64,000 nucleotides of DNA from an uncultured Bradyrhizobium sp. (GTDB taxonomy: Bacteria; Pseudomonadota; Alphaproteobacteria; Rhizobiales; Xanthobacteraceae). Location of the stretch: contig NZ_CAKZJO010000079.1 of assembly GCF_936943645.1 (NCBI RefSeq), positions 62,001-126,000 on the forward strand. Direction: 5' to 3'. A model generated the notes under the pieces. The model was not told the origin of the DNA. It worked only from the letters and a program-made list of their open reading frames with translations, and searched no databases. Both the position numbers and the translations under genes were made by a program. Position 1 is the first letter of the stretch. Every line of letters begins with the position of its first letter. Below are positions 27,691 to 39,033 of the stretch, one piece after another.

Positions 27691-28146
27691 CTAGCCCGAT
27701 AGCGCGGCCTTCACCAAGCCGCTGGCCTTGCCGAAATCCATCTGCCCCGCGTATTTCGCGCGCAGCACGGCGATCACCTTGCCCATGTCCTTCATGCCGG
27801 CCGCACCGGTCTCGCCGATCGCATCCGCGATCGCCTTCTTCACTTCGTCCTCGGACATCTGCTTGGGCAGGTACGCCGAGATCACCGCGATCTCCTCGCG
27901 CTCCTGGGCTGCGAGCTCGGCGCGGCCGCCCTTGTCGTAGAGCTCGACCGATTCCTGCCGCTGCTTGATCATCTTCTGGAAGACGCCGAGCAGGTCGGCA
28001 TCCGACAACGGCGGCTTGCCCTGCCCGCGCGCGTCGATGTCGGCGTTCTTGATGGTCGAGTTCATCATGCGCAGCGTGGACAGCTTGCGCTCGTCCTTGG
28101 CCTTCATGGCCTCCTTGACCGCAGTGTTGATGTCGTCGCGCAGCAT
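27691..28146 (-). CDS. GatB/YqeY domain protein
   Basis: 151 residues, almost wholly the YqeY helical domain shared with the tail of the GatB amidotransferase subunit. The start MLRDDINTAVKEAMKAKDERKLSTLRMMNSTIKN is the family signature. LLGVFQKMIKQRQES and LPKQMSEDEVKKAI follow, and KDMGKVIAVLRAKYAGQMDFG closes the domain. In tRNA amidotransferases the domain contacts tRNA; the role of the free protein is not settled. In many alphaproteobacteria it lies near carA, dnaG and rpoD, as here. Confidence 0.92.
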   Translation of the reverse strand: MLRDDINTAVKEAMKAKDERKLSTLRMMNSTIKNADIDARGQGKPPLSDADLLGVFQKMIKQRQESVELYDKGGRAELAAQEREEIAVISAYLPKQMSEDEVKKAIADAIGETGAAGMKDMGKVIAVLRAKYAGQMDFGKASGLVKAALSG

Positions 28147-28197
28147 GGTCGTGATCCCTTCGAATATATGACGCCTGATCTAGGCCGTTTGCGCCCT

Positions 28198-28908
28198 TCA
28201 CACAACCTGGCTGGCGAGCCATTCGGTCAGCGCCCGCGCGGTCGCTTCCGGCTGCTCGGCTTGCGGCAGGTGCCCGCAAGCCTCGAGGATCACGAGCCTT
28301 GCGCCGGCGATGCCCTCGGCCATCTCCTTCGAGAAGGCGTTGGGGATGGTATTGTCGGCATCGCCCGTCAGCACCAATGTCGGGCAGGTGATCGTCGCCA
28401 GCGTCGGGCGCGAATCCACCCGCGCGATGATCGCGGTCTGCTGCCGCAGATAGCCCTCGACGCCGACGTCCTCGTCCTGGGCGTGCACCAGCTTCAGAAT
28501 ATCGGAGTCATCGCGCCGCGAGGGATGCACCAGCTCCGGAAAGCTCTCTTCGCGGATGGCGCGCAATTCGCCGCGCCTCGCGCGCTCCATCAGGCCGCGG
28601 CGGCGCGCGGTCGCCTCTGGCGTATCGGGCCGGGCCTGGGTGTTGATCAGCGCCAGCTTGATGACCCGCTCGGGCGCCTGGCGCATGATCTCGAGCGCGA
28701 TGTAGCCACCCATGGAATGCCCGGCGAGCGCAAAGCGCGGCGGTGCCTCGCGCAGCAGGCGGGCGGCGATATCAGCCATGCTGTCGTCGCGGATATGGTT
28801 GGCAATCATCACCGGGCCGAACCGCCACAGCGCCGGGACGACGGGGGCATAGATCCGGGCCGAGGAGGCCAGCCCCGGAACCAGCACCATCGGGGTCGTC
28901 TGGTCCAT
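28198..28908 (-). CDS. Alpha/beta-fold hydrolase
   Basis: 236 residues. The oxyanion-side loop is VLVPGLASSARIY, the nucleophile elbow is LAGHSMGGYIALEIM near residue 80, the acid Asp is in LVLTGDADNTIPN, and the His in EACGHLPQAEQPEA. The Ser-Asp-His triad is therefore complete. The length and motifs fit small esterases or lactonases; the substrate is unknown. It is divergent from carA, with about 145 bases between them. Confidence 0.9.
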   Translation of the reverse strand: MDQTTPMVLVPGLASSARIYAPVVPALWRFGPVMIANHIRDDSMADIAARLLREAPPRFALAGHSMGGYIALEIMRQAPERVIKLALINTQARPDTPEATARRRGLMERARRGELRAIREESFPELVHPSRRDDSDILKLVHAQDEDVGVEGYLRQQTAIIARVDSRPTLATITCPTLVLTGDADNTIPNAFSKEMAEGIAGARLVILEACGHLPQAEQPEATARALTEWLASQVV

Positions 28909-29017
28909 TATTGCCTCGCAAGCCGCTCAAATTGCCGGAAATTATCGTCGCAAGCTTAAGTGCCCGAAGCAGGCTGTCAAATATGCAAAAACGCATGTGA
29001 ATCGGCGCATCTGCGCT

Positions 29018-29046
29018 TTGACGGCGGCGCCCGCGGGGACTATGAA
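29018..29046 (+). promoter_or_regulatory. carA promoter, apparently leaderless
   Basis: TTGACG (29018-29023), a 17-base spacer and TATGAA (29041-29046). The expected start is about 29053, within two bases of the carA ATG at 29055. No ribosome-binding sequence precedes the ATG, which agrees with a leaderless message. Confidence 0.55.
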
Positions 29047-29054
29047 ACGCGCTC

Positions 29055-30245
29055 ATGACACAACATGACAACGATCCCGCCTGGCCGGACCATAAACCGA
29101 CCGCGCTCCTCGTGCTTGCCGATGGCACGGTGCTGGAAGGCTTCGGTCTCGGCGCCGAGGGCCACGCCGTCGGCGAGGTCTGCTTCAACACCGCGATGAC
29201 CGGCTATGAGGAGATCCTCACCGATCCCTCCTATGCCGGCCAGCTCATCACCTTCACCTTCCCGCATATCGGCAACGTCGGCACCAACGACGAGGATATC
29301 GAGACGGTGAACATGGCGGCGACGCCGGGCGCGCGTGGCGTGATCCTGCGCACCGCGATCACCGATCCCTCCAACTACCGCGCCACCAAGCATCTCGATG
29401 CCTGGCTCAAGGCGCGCGGCATCATCGGTCTCTCCGGTATCGACACCCGCGCCCTGACCGCGCTGATCCGCAGCAAGGGCATGCCCAATGCCGTGATCGC
29501 GCACGCCAAGAACGGCGAGTTCGACCTGCATGGCCTGAAGGAAGAAGCCCGCGAATGGCCCGGCCTCGAGGGCATGGACCTCGTGCCGATGGTCACGAGC
29601 GGCCAGCGCTTCACCTGGGACGAGACCCCCTGGCTGTGGGACAAGGGCTTTGGCCGCCAGGACAAGCCTGAGTTCAACGTCGTCGCCATCGACTACGGCA
29701 TCAAGCGCAACATCCTTCGCCTGCTCGCCGGCGTCGGCTGCAAGGTGACGGTGGTGCCGGCGACGACCTCGTCCGCAGACATCCTGGCGATGAAGCCGGA
29801 CGGCGTGTTCCTGTCGAACGGTCCGGGCGATCCGGCCGCCACCGGCAAATATGCCGTGCCCGTGATCCAGGACGTCATCAAGTCTGGCACGCCGACCTTC
29901 GGCATCTGCCTGGGACACCAGATGCTGGGTCTTGCCGTCGGCGCCAAGACCAAGAAGATGCATCAGGGCCATCACGGCGCCAATCATCCCGTCAAGGACG
30001 AGACCACCGGCAAGGTCGAGATCACCTCGATGAATCACGGCTTTGCCGTGGACGAGGCGACGCTGCCGAAGGGCGCCACGCAGACCCACATTTCCTTGTT
30101 TGATGGGTCCAACTGCGGCATCCAGCTCGACGGCAAGCCGGTGTTCTCGGTGCAGTACCACCCCGAGGCTTCGCCCGGCCCGCGCGACTCGCACTATCTG
30201 TTCCAGCGCTTCGCCGATCTGATGCGGCAGAAGAAGAGCGCGTAA
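29055..30245 (+). CDS. carA: Carbamoyl-phosphate synthase small (glutaminase) subunit
   Basis: 396 residues. It hydrolyses glutamine and passes ammonia to CarB for carbamoyl phosphate, the precursor of pyrimidines and arginine. The N-terminal CPSase domain has CFNTAMTGYEEILTDPSYAGQ and GIIGLSGIDTRALT. The class I glutaminase domain has PDGVFLSNGPGDP, the nucleophile Cys in TFGICLGHQMLG, and the His/Glu pair in VQYHPEASPGPRDS. No ribosome site is visible, and a promoter lies directly upstream. carB is on the same strand 4.4 kb away rather than adjacent. Confidence 0.98.
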   Translation: MTQHDNDPAWPDHKPTALLVLADGTVLEGFGLGAEGHAVGEVCFNTAMTGYEEILTDPSYAGQLITFTFPHIGNVGTNDEDIETVNMAATPGARGVILRTAITDPSNYRATKHLDAWLKARGIIGLSGIDTRALTALIRSKGMPNAVIAHAKNGEFDLHGLKEEAREWPGLEGMDLVPMVTSGQRFTWDETPWLWDKGFGRQDKPEFNVVAIDYGIKRNILRLLAGVGCKVTVVPATTSSADILAMKPDGVFLSNGPGDPAATGKYAVPVIQDVIKSGTPTFGICLGHQMLGLAVGAKTKKMHQGHHGANHPVKDETTGKVEITSMNHGFAVDEATLPKGATQTHISLFDGSNCGIQLDGKPVFSVQYHPEASPGPRDSHYLFQRFADLMRQKKSA

Positions 30246-30256
30246 GACCAAGAACA

Positions 30257-30276
30257 CCGGCGGACAAAGCCGCCGG
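30257..30276. terminator. Possible carA terminator hairpin
   Basis: CCGGCGG-ACAAAG-CCGCCGG, 11 bases after the carA stop and ahead of a convergent gene. The 7-bp stem is strong but no U tract follows, so its terminator role is tentative. Confidence 0.4.
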
Positions 30277-30283
30277 CGATGCG

Positions 30284-30499
30284 TCACGGGCGCATGAACA
30301 TGAAGTCCGTGTCGGGATCGCAGTTCTCGGCGATGAAGCGCAGCTCCGCTTGAATGTCCGGGACGGACCTCGTCTCCAGATATTTCGAGATCACCAGGCT
30401 GAGCAGGGCGCGGCACACGGCTTCGTGCCCGAGACCGGACGTCTCGGCGTCGTCGATGGCCGCCGAGAAATGACGCTGCGCAACGTCGGATGCGTACAT
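30284..30499 (-). CDS. Small helical hypothetical protein, 71 aa
   Basis: Starts MYASDVAQRHFSAAIDDAETSGLGHEAVCRALLSLVISKYLETRS and ends DFMFMRP. Predicted as all-helical and cytosolic, with no known motif. AGGGA sits 8-9 bases before the ATG at 30499, which is preferred to 30541. Good codon bias supports a real gene. It is convergent with carA. The function is unknown. Confidence 0.7.
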   Translation of the reverse strand: MYASDVAQRHFSAAIDDAETSGLGHEAVCRALLSLVISKYLETRSVPDIQAELRFIAENCDPDTDFMFMRP

Positions 30500-30646
30500 G
30501 GCGTTCCCTTTATCTTTCGGTGCGATTTGCGTGCCCGCCATTGGCCGCCCGTGCCTTGATCTCCATCAAGCCGGCGCGGAGCGGCGCAGGAACAAGGGGG
30601 CGTGCACCGTCTTGATCCCCAAGCTGTTGTGATCCGGAGCCCCGAA

Positions 30647-31168
30647 ATGTCCGCCGTCCGCGACAATGCCGAGCCGCTCGCCATCGTGTTCGAGGATGAC
30701 GGCCTCGTGCCGAACAACATCCTGCCCTTCCTGGTTTACCAGAGCGCGGTGAAGCTCGATCCCGAGCGACCCGAGGCGAGCATCGAAGATCTGTTCGAAG
30801 CGAACGGCTGGGGCGGCACGTGGCGCAACGGCGTCTACGATTATCTGCACTATCACGCGACGGTGCACGAGGTGCTCGGCGTCGCCCGCGGCCGCGCGCG
30901 CGTCCGCTTCGGCGGCGACCACGGCCAGGAGCTGGACATCAAGGCCGGCGACGTCGCGATCCTGCCGGCCGGCACCGGTCATCAATGCATCAAGGCGAGC
31001 GATGATTTCTGCGTGATCGGCGCCTATCCGCCGGGCGCGAAGATGGAGATCACAAGGGCGACGCCGGAGAACCACGCCAAGGCGCTGAAGACGATTCCGC
31101 AAGTCGCGCTGCCGCCGGCCGATCCGGTTACGGGCAAGGGCGGGGCGTTGATGCGGCTGTGGCGGTAG
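30647..31168 (+). CDS. Cupin-domain protein
   Basis: 173 residues with one cupin barrel. Motif 1 is YLHYHATVHEVLGVARG with two His and a Glu, and motif 2 is GDVAILPAGTGHQCI with the last His. A metal site is therefore intact. An N-terminal extension (NNILPFLVYQSAV) and a C-terminal helix flank the barrel. The ATG at 30647 has GGAG upstream; a GTG at 30602 would lengthen it by 15 residues. Likely an enzyme or sugar/metal-binding protein; activity cannot be predicted. Confidence 0.85.
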   Translation: MSAVRDNAEPLAIVFEDDGLVPNNILPFLVYQSAVKLDPERPEASIEDLFEANGWGGTWRNGVYDYLHYHATVHEVLGVARGRARVRFGGDHGQELDIKAGDVAILPAGTGHQCIKASDDFCVIGAYPPGAKMEITRATPENHAKALKTIPQVALPPADPVTGKGGALMRLWR

Positions 31169-31184
31169 CCGAGCAGATGGTGCC

Positions 31185-31277
31185 GTAGGCTGGGCAAAGC
31201 GGAACGTGCCCACCCATTTTTCGCGATCGAGAGGGATGGTGGGCACGGCGCGCGAAGAAGCGCGCCTTTGCCCACCT
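31185..31277. repeat. Family A palindromic repeat (copy 2)
   Basis: GTAGGCTGGGCAAAGCGGAAC at the left, CGCGCCTTTGCCCACCT at the right, with inner GTGCCCACCC and GGTGGGCACGGCGCG. It lies between the convergent cupin and Dps genes, a usual position for this family here. Confidence 0.8.
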
Positions 31278-31287
31278 GATATCCCGG

Positions 31288-31812
31288 CTACGCCTCGTTG
31301 CCGCCTTCCTGACGCGTGGCCTCGAACAGGAACCAGGTCCGGCGCTCGGTCTCGTCGATGAAGTTCTCGAGCAGGCTCGCGCTCGCCACGTCTTCGGCCT
31401 TGTCGCAGACGTCATGCGCTTTGCGCATCGCGGCCGCGACGTGCTTGTTGTCCTGCATCAGCTCGCGCAGCATCTCGCGTGGCGGGACGTAGTCCTCGTT
31501 ATTGTCCTTGATGGTCTGGAGCTTTGCGACCTGGCCGATCGACTTCAGCGTGGTGCCGCCGATCTTGCGGACACGCTCGGCGAGCTGGTCGGTGGTGGCG
31601 AAGATCTGGTCGGACTGCTCGTCGAGCAGCAGATGGTAGTCCCGGAAATGCCGGCCGCTGATGTGCCAGTGGAAATTCTTGGTCTTCAGGTACAGGGCGA
31701 AGGCGTCGGCCAGAAGCACGTTGAGCGCCTCAGAGACCTTCTTGACCCCGTCGGGCGACAGATCGGTGGGGGTATCGAGATCGGGCGAGACCTTGTTGTT
31801 GGTTTTGCTCAC
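31288..31812 (-). CDS. dps: Dps-family ferritin-like DNA-protection protein
   Basis: 174 residues. The ferroxidase site of Dps is visible: KNFHWHISGRHFRDYHLLLDEQSDQI, with His, Asp and Glu ligands at the dimer interface. TTDQLAERVRKIGG follows and FIDETERRTWFLFEATRQEG closes the four-helix bundle. It stores iron using peroxide and shields DNA. The start is a GTG at 31812, chosen because AGGAAGG lies 6-12 bases upstream and the conserved region starts at once. The short N-terminal tail SKTNNK is mildly basic. Confidence 0.9.
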   Translation of the reverse strand: MSKTNNKVSPDLDTPTDLSPDGVKKVSEALNVLLADAFALYLKTKNFHWHISGRHFRDYHLLLDEQSDQIFATTDQLAERVRKIGGTTLKSIGQVAKLQTIKDNNEDYVPPREMLRELMQDNKHVAAAMRKAHDVCDKAEDVASASLLENFIDETERRTWFLFEATRQEGGNEA

Positions 31813-31927
31813 GGGAGACCTTCCTGTTAGGACGCGGACATTGACGGCGCGCCGTCGCACCCCTAACGCAAGCGGGCAGCGCCGGTTCCCCGACAGGAAC
31901 TGTTTCGCCGGGACCCTCGGATACCCC

Positions 31928-32629
31928 ATGGACGATTGGATCGATTATTACGACTCCACGCATACGATCTATGTCAGCAAGCTGCATCGCGACTTGCACT
32001 TCCAGATCATCGCGCGGGACATCATCGGCTACATCACCTCGCCCGAGGCGACCGTGCTCGACTACGCCTGCGGGGAGGCGTTGTCGGCGAACCAGGTGGC
32101 GGCCGCCTGCGGCAAGCTGATCCTAGCCGAACCGGCGCCCGGGGTGCGCGGCCGGCTGATCGCGCGGTTTGCCCCGAACACCAAGATTCGCGTCCGCTCG
32201 CTCGACGACGTCCGCAAGATGCAGGACCAGTCGATCGACCTCGTGGTGATGAACTCGGTCGCGCAGTACATGACGCCGGACGAGCTTGATGCCGCGTTTC
32301 TCAACATCCGCCGTATCCTGACGCAATCAGGCAAGCTGGTGCTGGGAGACATCCTGCAGCCCGATGTCGGCATGTTCAGGGACGTCGTGGCGCTACTCGG
32401 CTTCGGCCTGCGGCACGGCTTCCTGAAGGACGCGCTGATCGGGCTGATCAGCACAGCGCTGTCGGATTACCGCCATTTGCGCACGCGCATCGGGCTGCAG
32501 CGCTACAGCGAGGACGAGATCACCGCCAAGCTGAGGGCCGCGGGCTTTGGGGTCCAGCGCGCCCACACCAATATCGGCCATAATCGCTGGCGCATGACCT
32601 TCATCGCTCGGCCGCCGCTGGTTCGTTAA
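31928..32629 (+). CDS. SAM-dependent methyltransferase (class I)
   Basis: 233 residues. Motif I is VLDYACGEALSANQVA, an acidic/aromatic variant of the usual DxGxGxG. The post-II acid region is SIDLVVMNSVAQYMTPDELDAAF, and LTQSGKLVLGDIL is the beta-5 region. The C-terminal half (LQRYSEDEITAKLRAAGFGVQRAHTNIGHN) resembles lipid or small-molecule methyltransferases. The ATG at 31928 starts the domain; the frame is open upstream without supporting content. It is divergent from dps. Substrate unknown. Confidence 0.85.
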   Translation: MDDWIDYYDSTHTIYVSKLHRDLHFQIIARDIIGYITSPEATVLDYACGEALSANQVAAACGKLILAEPAPGVRGRLIARFAPNTKIRVRSLDDVRKMQDQSIDLVVMNSVAQYMTPDELDAAFLNIRRILTQSGKLVLGDILQPDVGMFRDVVALLGFGLRHGFLKDALIGLISTALSDYRHLRTRIGLQRYSEDEITAKLRAAGFGVQRAHTNIGHNRWRMTFIARPPLVR

Positions 32630-32683
32630 GCATAACAATTAGCCGTTGTAGCTTGTCGCACTGCAATCGGACATGATCGCCGC

Positions 32684-32759
32684 GGCCCGGTGGCGGAAGC
32701 GTCTACGCGAGGGCGGTGCAACGCTCTTCATCCTGGTTCAAATCCAGGCCGGGTCTCCA
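32684..32759 (+). tRNA. tRNA-Cys-like gene (GCA), aberrant anticodon arm
   Basis: 76 bases ending in encoded CCA. The 7-bp acceptor stem pairs GGCCCGG with CCGGGTC (one G-U). The T arm is perfect (CCTGG-TTCAAAT-CCAGG). The D arm keeps GCG/CGC but its loop lacks the usual GG pair. The region around TGCAA suggests anticodon GCA. A 7-base loop leaves mismatches in the stem; the best pairing gives a longer stem with a 6-base loop. It could be an unusual functional tRNA-Cys or a decayed copy. The remainder of the gap 32630-32873 holds only a palindrome. Confidence 0.6.
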
Positions 32760-32760
32760 T

Positions 32761-32818
32761 GCTTCGCCCCTGCGGGGCTACGCGTGGCGCAGCCACGCGA
32801 GGCCCGAAGGGACGAAGC
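32761..32818. repeat. Palindrome directly after the tRNA-like gene
   Basis: GCTTCGCCCC at the left faces GGGACGAAGC at the right; inside, CGCGTGGC-GCA-GCCACGCG is a perfect hairpin, and CCCCTGCGGGG forms a small local one. It may end transcription of the tRNA-like gene. Several further AGCGAAGCGGAAGCGAAG-like direct copies follow to about 32860. Confidence 0.65.
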
Positions 32819-32873
32819 GTGTCCGGCGTAGCTGGAGCGAAGCGGAAGCGAAGACGGACTGCCTGCCGCGACC

Positions 32874-33245
32874 TCAATCCGCCTCTACCACATCACACCC
32901 GACGACGAGCTGAAGCCGCTCCGCATCCTTCGCCGCCGATTTGATCACCGCATCGAGCAAGCCGGGAAAGCGCACGTCCAGATCCTCACGGCGCAGCCGC
33001 ATGAAGCGGTTGGTGCCGGCGACGCGCGTCTGCATCAGGCCGCATTCGCGCAGTTTGGCGAAGTGATAGGCGAGGTTAGACTTGGCCCCGAGACCGCTGA
33101 AATCGCCGCACCGCAACTCGCTGCTGACACGTTCTTGCTGGGCAAGCTGGTACACGATCGCCAATCGGATCGGATCGCTCAGGCAATCCAGGACCATCGG
33201 CAGCTCGATCTGCTCGCGGGTGGGGTGGAGGGGTGTGCGGCTCAT
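32874..33245 (-). CDS. ArsR-like winged-helix repressor
   Basis: 123 residues. MVLDCLSDPIRLAIVYQLAQQERVSSELRC precedes the recognition helix SNLAYHFAKLRECGLMQTRVAGTNRFMRLRREDL. There is no obvious metal site. It is transcribed away from an MFS exporter gene, and two identical-arm operators lie between them, so it very likely represses the exporter and itself. The C-terminal Cys in VVGCDVV could be a sensor residue, but this is speculation. Confidence 0.88.
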   Translation of the reverse strand: MSRTPLHPTREQIELPMVLDCLSDPIRLAIVYQLAQQERVSSELRCGDFSGLGAKSNLAYHFAKLRECGLMQTRVAGTNRFMRLRREDLDVRFPGLLDAVIKSAAKDAERLQLVVGCDVVEAD

Positions 33246-33275
33246 GGTCCGAAATCATAGCGATCCGGACCCAAT

Positions 33276-33342
33276 GTTCAATAGTTCTTGAACCAATTGA
33301 CAGCGGCTTCCGAAAATACCAATAGTTCAATAATCATTGAAC
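33276..33342. promoter_or_regulatory. Twin operators and promoter between arsR and MFS gene
   Basis: GTTCAA-n6-TTGAAC occurs twice, at 33276-33293 and 33325-33342, with identical 6-bp arms and centres 49 bases apart. A TTGACA (33297-33302) lies between them with a CAATAG -10 at 33320-33325, next to the second operator. A repressor dimer bound at both could block both genes or form a loop. Confidence 0.8.
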
Positions 33343-33357
33343 ATAAGGTTGCACCCG

Positions 33358-34527
33358 ATGAGCGTATTCTGGTTGGCCCTGGCGGCCTTCGCGATTGGCA
33401 CAGAAGGCTTTGTGATCGCAGGACTTTTGCCCGGCATCGCCGCTGATTTGCAGATTTCAGTGCCGGCCGCCGGCCAGTTGGTCACCGCCTATGCCCTCAC
33501 CTACGCCGTGGGTTCGCCGATCCTGGCGGTCGCGCTGAACAATATCGACCGCCGCACCGTGCTGGCCCTGGCGCTGACGACTTTCATCGCCGGAAACCTC
33601 GCGGCCATGGTCGCATCCAGCTACGCCTTGCTGCTCGCCTCGCGAATGCTGATGGCGCTGGGCTCGGGCCTGTGCGTGCCGACGGCCATGGCGGTGTCTG
33701 TCGCGGTCGCCGCTCCCGAACGCCGCGGCCGCGCGGTGGCGCTGGTCACCTCGGGCATCACGGTTGCGACTGTCATCGGTGTTCCCCTCGGCAATCTCGT
33801 CGGCAGCCTGGTCGGCTGGCGCGCGACCTTCGCCATGGTCGCCCTGATCAGCGCCGTTGCGCTCGCCGGCCTTCTGCTCGGGCTGCCCCGCGGCCTGCCA
33901 CGCAACACCGCCTCGCTCGGCGAGCGGATGGCGGTGGCGCGTCACAGCCACGTGCTGGTCGCGCTCCTGATCACCATTCTCTGGGCGCTCGGCGGCTTCA
34001 CCGTGTTCACCTATTTCGCGGTTCCACTGCGCAGCCTCGGCTTCGACGCCTCGCAGATCAGCCTGGCGCTCCTGGTGTTTGGCGGCGCGGCGGCGATCGG
34101 CAACATGCTCGGCGGCGTGCTGGCCGACCGGCTCGGCACGCTGGCCACCGCCGGCCTCGGGCTGGCCGGCATGTCGGCGGCTCTGATCCTGCATTCGCTG
34201 GTCCTGAAGCTGATGCCCGGCCAGGCGCATTACGCGGTGCTGGGTGCGATCTTCCTCTGGGGCATCTCGGGCTGGGCGTTCTATCCGGCCCAGGTCGCCA
34301 GCATCATCCGGATCGAGCCGCAGGCCTCGATGATCGCGCTCTCGCTGAACGCCTCCGCCATGTATCTCGGCTTCGCCATTGGCGGAGCATTGGGGGGCGC
34401 GGTGCTGGCCACCCTCTCCCCGAACGACCTCGGCTGGATCGGCGGAACGAGCGTTGCGGCCTCGCTTCTGGTCCACCTCGCCCGCGGCTGGCAGGCCCGG
34501 CCAAAACCGGTCAAAATTGCCGGTTGA
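33358..34527 (+). CDS. MFS (DHA1-type) exporter
   Basis: 389 residues, twelve predicted helices. The start FWLALAAFAIGTEGFVIAGLLPGIAADL is the AraJ/YdhP-like DHA1 signature. The A-loop is LNNIDRRTVL, and motif C-like TSGITVATVIGVPLGNLVGSLVGWR identifies a drug:H+ antiporter subgroup. An ATG at 33358 with AAGG upstream is preferred to TTG 33337, which lies in the operator. It is probably derepressed when the adjacent ArsR-like protein meets its ligand. Substrate unknown. Confidence 0.9.
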   Translation: MSVFWLALAAFAIGTEGFVIAGLLPGIAADLQISVPAAGQLVTAYALTYAVGSPILAVALNNIDRRTVLALALTTFIAGNLAAMVASSYALLLASRMLMALGSGLCVPTAMAVSVAVAAPERRGRAVALVTSGITVATVIGVPLGNLVGSLVGWRATFAMVALISAVALAGLLLGLPRGLPRNTASLGERMAVARHSHVLVALLITILWALGGFTVFTYFAVPLRSLGFDASQISLALLVFGGAAAIGNMLGGVLADRLGTLATAGLGLAGMSAALILHSLVLKLMPGQAHYAVLGAIFLWGISGWAFYPAQVASIIRIEPQASMIALSLNASAMYLGFAIGGALGGAVLATLSPNDLGWIGGTSVAASLLVHLARGWQARPKPVKIAG

Positions 34528-34612
34528 TGGGCATTTTTCGGGGTTTCGCCGCCCCGAAAACTGGTCTAAGACCCACCCGCGCGCGAGGGAAGGCCCCGCG
34601 CTCTCGGCTCAA

Positions 34613-34641
34613 GGGGACGCGCGGCAAGCGCGCCCTTTTTT
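34613..34641 (+). terminator. Intrinsic terminator between MFS gene and carB
   Basis: GGGGACGCGC-GGCAA-GCGCGCCC followed by seven T residues. It lies 85 bases after the MFS stop and 37 before carB. It either ends the MFS message or acts as an attenuator in a carB leader. Confidence 0.75.
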
Positions 34642-34677
34642 TGTGCCTAAATTCCACTTCGACTTCGGCGAGAGTTG

Positions 34678-38142
<3,465 letters not shown>

Positions 38143-38186
38143 TCGCTAGCGGCGGCAAACCCGCCGCTAAGTGATTGGCAATGAAG

Positions 38187-38220
38187 CCACAATGGCCGGA
38201 GGAACTGTCCGGCCATGTGG
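38187..38220 (+). terminator. Probable carB terminator
   Basis: CCACAATGGCCGGA-ggaactg-TCCGGCCATGTGG forms a long stem followed by TTGTTCTGTT. A shorter AGCGGCGG/CCGCCGCT stem at 38148-38168 lies just after the carB stop. greA starts 130 bases on. Confidence 0.65.
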
Positions 38221-38349
38221 TTGTTCTGTTCCGGCGCCAGACCCACATAACACCCCGGTGGGCGCGTGTTCAGCCCCGGGAGTACCGACGAATCAAGGTT
38301 GCCGCGCCCCGGCTTGTGTGGGGCGCGCAGCTGAAGGACGAGAGAAGAG

Positions 38350-38823
38350 ATGGAAAAGGTTCCGATGACCCAGGCCGGCTTTGTCGCGCTCGGGGAAGAA
38401 TTGAAGAAGCGCCAGTCGGAAGATCGTCCGCGGATCATCGAGCATATCGCGGAGGCACGCTCGCACGGCGACCTGTCGGAGAACGCGGAATATCATGCCG
38501 CGAAGGAAGAGCAGTCCCACAACGAGGGCCGTATCGCCGAGCTCGAGGACAAGCTCGCGCGTGCCGACATCATCGACATATCCAAGCTCTCCGGCGACAC
38601 CATCAAGTTCGGCGCCACCGTGACCCTGGTCGACGAAGACACCGAGAAGAAGACGGTGTGGCAGATCGTCGGCGAGGTCGAGGCCGACGCCAAGAAGGGC
38701 CGCATCTCCATCACCTCGCCGCTCGCGCGCGCGCTGATCGGCAAGAAGAAGGGCTCGACCGTCGAGGTCAACGCACCCGGCGGCGCCAAGGCATACGAGA
38801 TCACCAAGGTGGAGTGGCGGTAA
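38350..38823 (+). CDS. greA: Transcription elongation factor GreA
   Basis: 157 residues, normal length. It rescues stalled RNA polymerase by stimulating transcript cleavage. The N-terminal coiled coil carries the acidic tip in EARSHGDLSENAEYHAAKEEQ, with the conserved Asp and Glu. The C-terminal FKBP-like domain has FGATVTLVDEDTEKK and SPLARALIGKKKGSTVEVNAPGG. It has its own terminator and probably its own promoter after the carB terminator. Confidence 0.97.
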   Translation: MEKVPMTQAGFVALGEELKKRQSEDRPRIIEHIAEARSHGDLSENAEYHAAKEEQSHNEGRIAELEDKLARADIIDISKLSGDTIKFGATVTLVDEDTEKKTVWQIVGEVEADAKKGRISITSPLARALIGKKKGSTVEVNAPGGAKAYEITKVEWR

Positions 38824-38851
38824 GCATTTGCCGCTGCGCCGACGTTTTTTG

Positions 38852-38880
38852 AAAAGGCCGCGCACTGCGCGGCCTTTTTT
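38852..38880 (+). terminator. greA terminator
   Basis: GGCCGCGC-ACT-GCGCGGCC (38856-38874) followed by six T residues, 30 bases after the greA stop. A textbook intrinsic terminator. Confidence 0.92.
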
Positions 38881-38916
38881 GTTGCTCTGTGATCGTGATG
38901 AGCTGTGATCTCACCT

Positions 38917-39003
38917 CGTCATTGCGAGGAGCTCTTGCGACGAAGCAATCCAGACTACTTCCGCGGAGAGATTCTGGATTGCTTCGCTGCGCTCGCAATG
39001 ACG
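38917..39003. repeat. Family C palindromic repeat (copy 1)
   Basis: CGTCATTGCGAGGAGC at the left and GCTCGCAATGACG at the right, with inner GAAGCAATCCAGA and TCTGGATTGCTTC. A second copy lies at 57491-57576. With the next repeat it fills the 400-base gap between greA and the helicase gene; no gene was seen there. Confidence 0.85.
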
Positions 39004-39033
39004 ATGTTGATGCAGCCGGCACTACTCCATCAC

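Noticed and set aside
32690..32944. Small open frame over the tRNA-like gene
   Set aside because: Its LHPGSNPGRVS-type peptide is the usual by-product of translating a tRNA T arm; not a gene.
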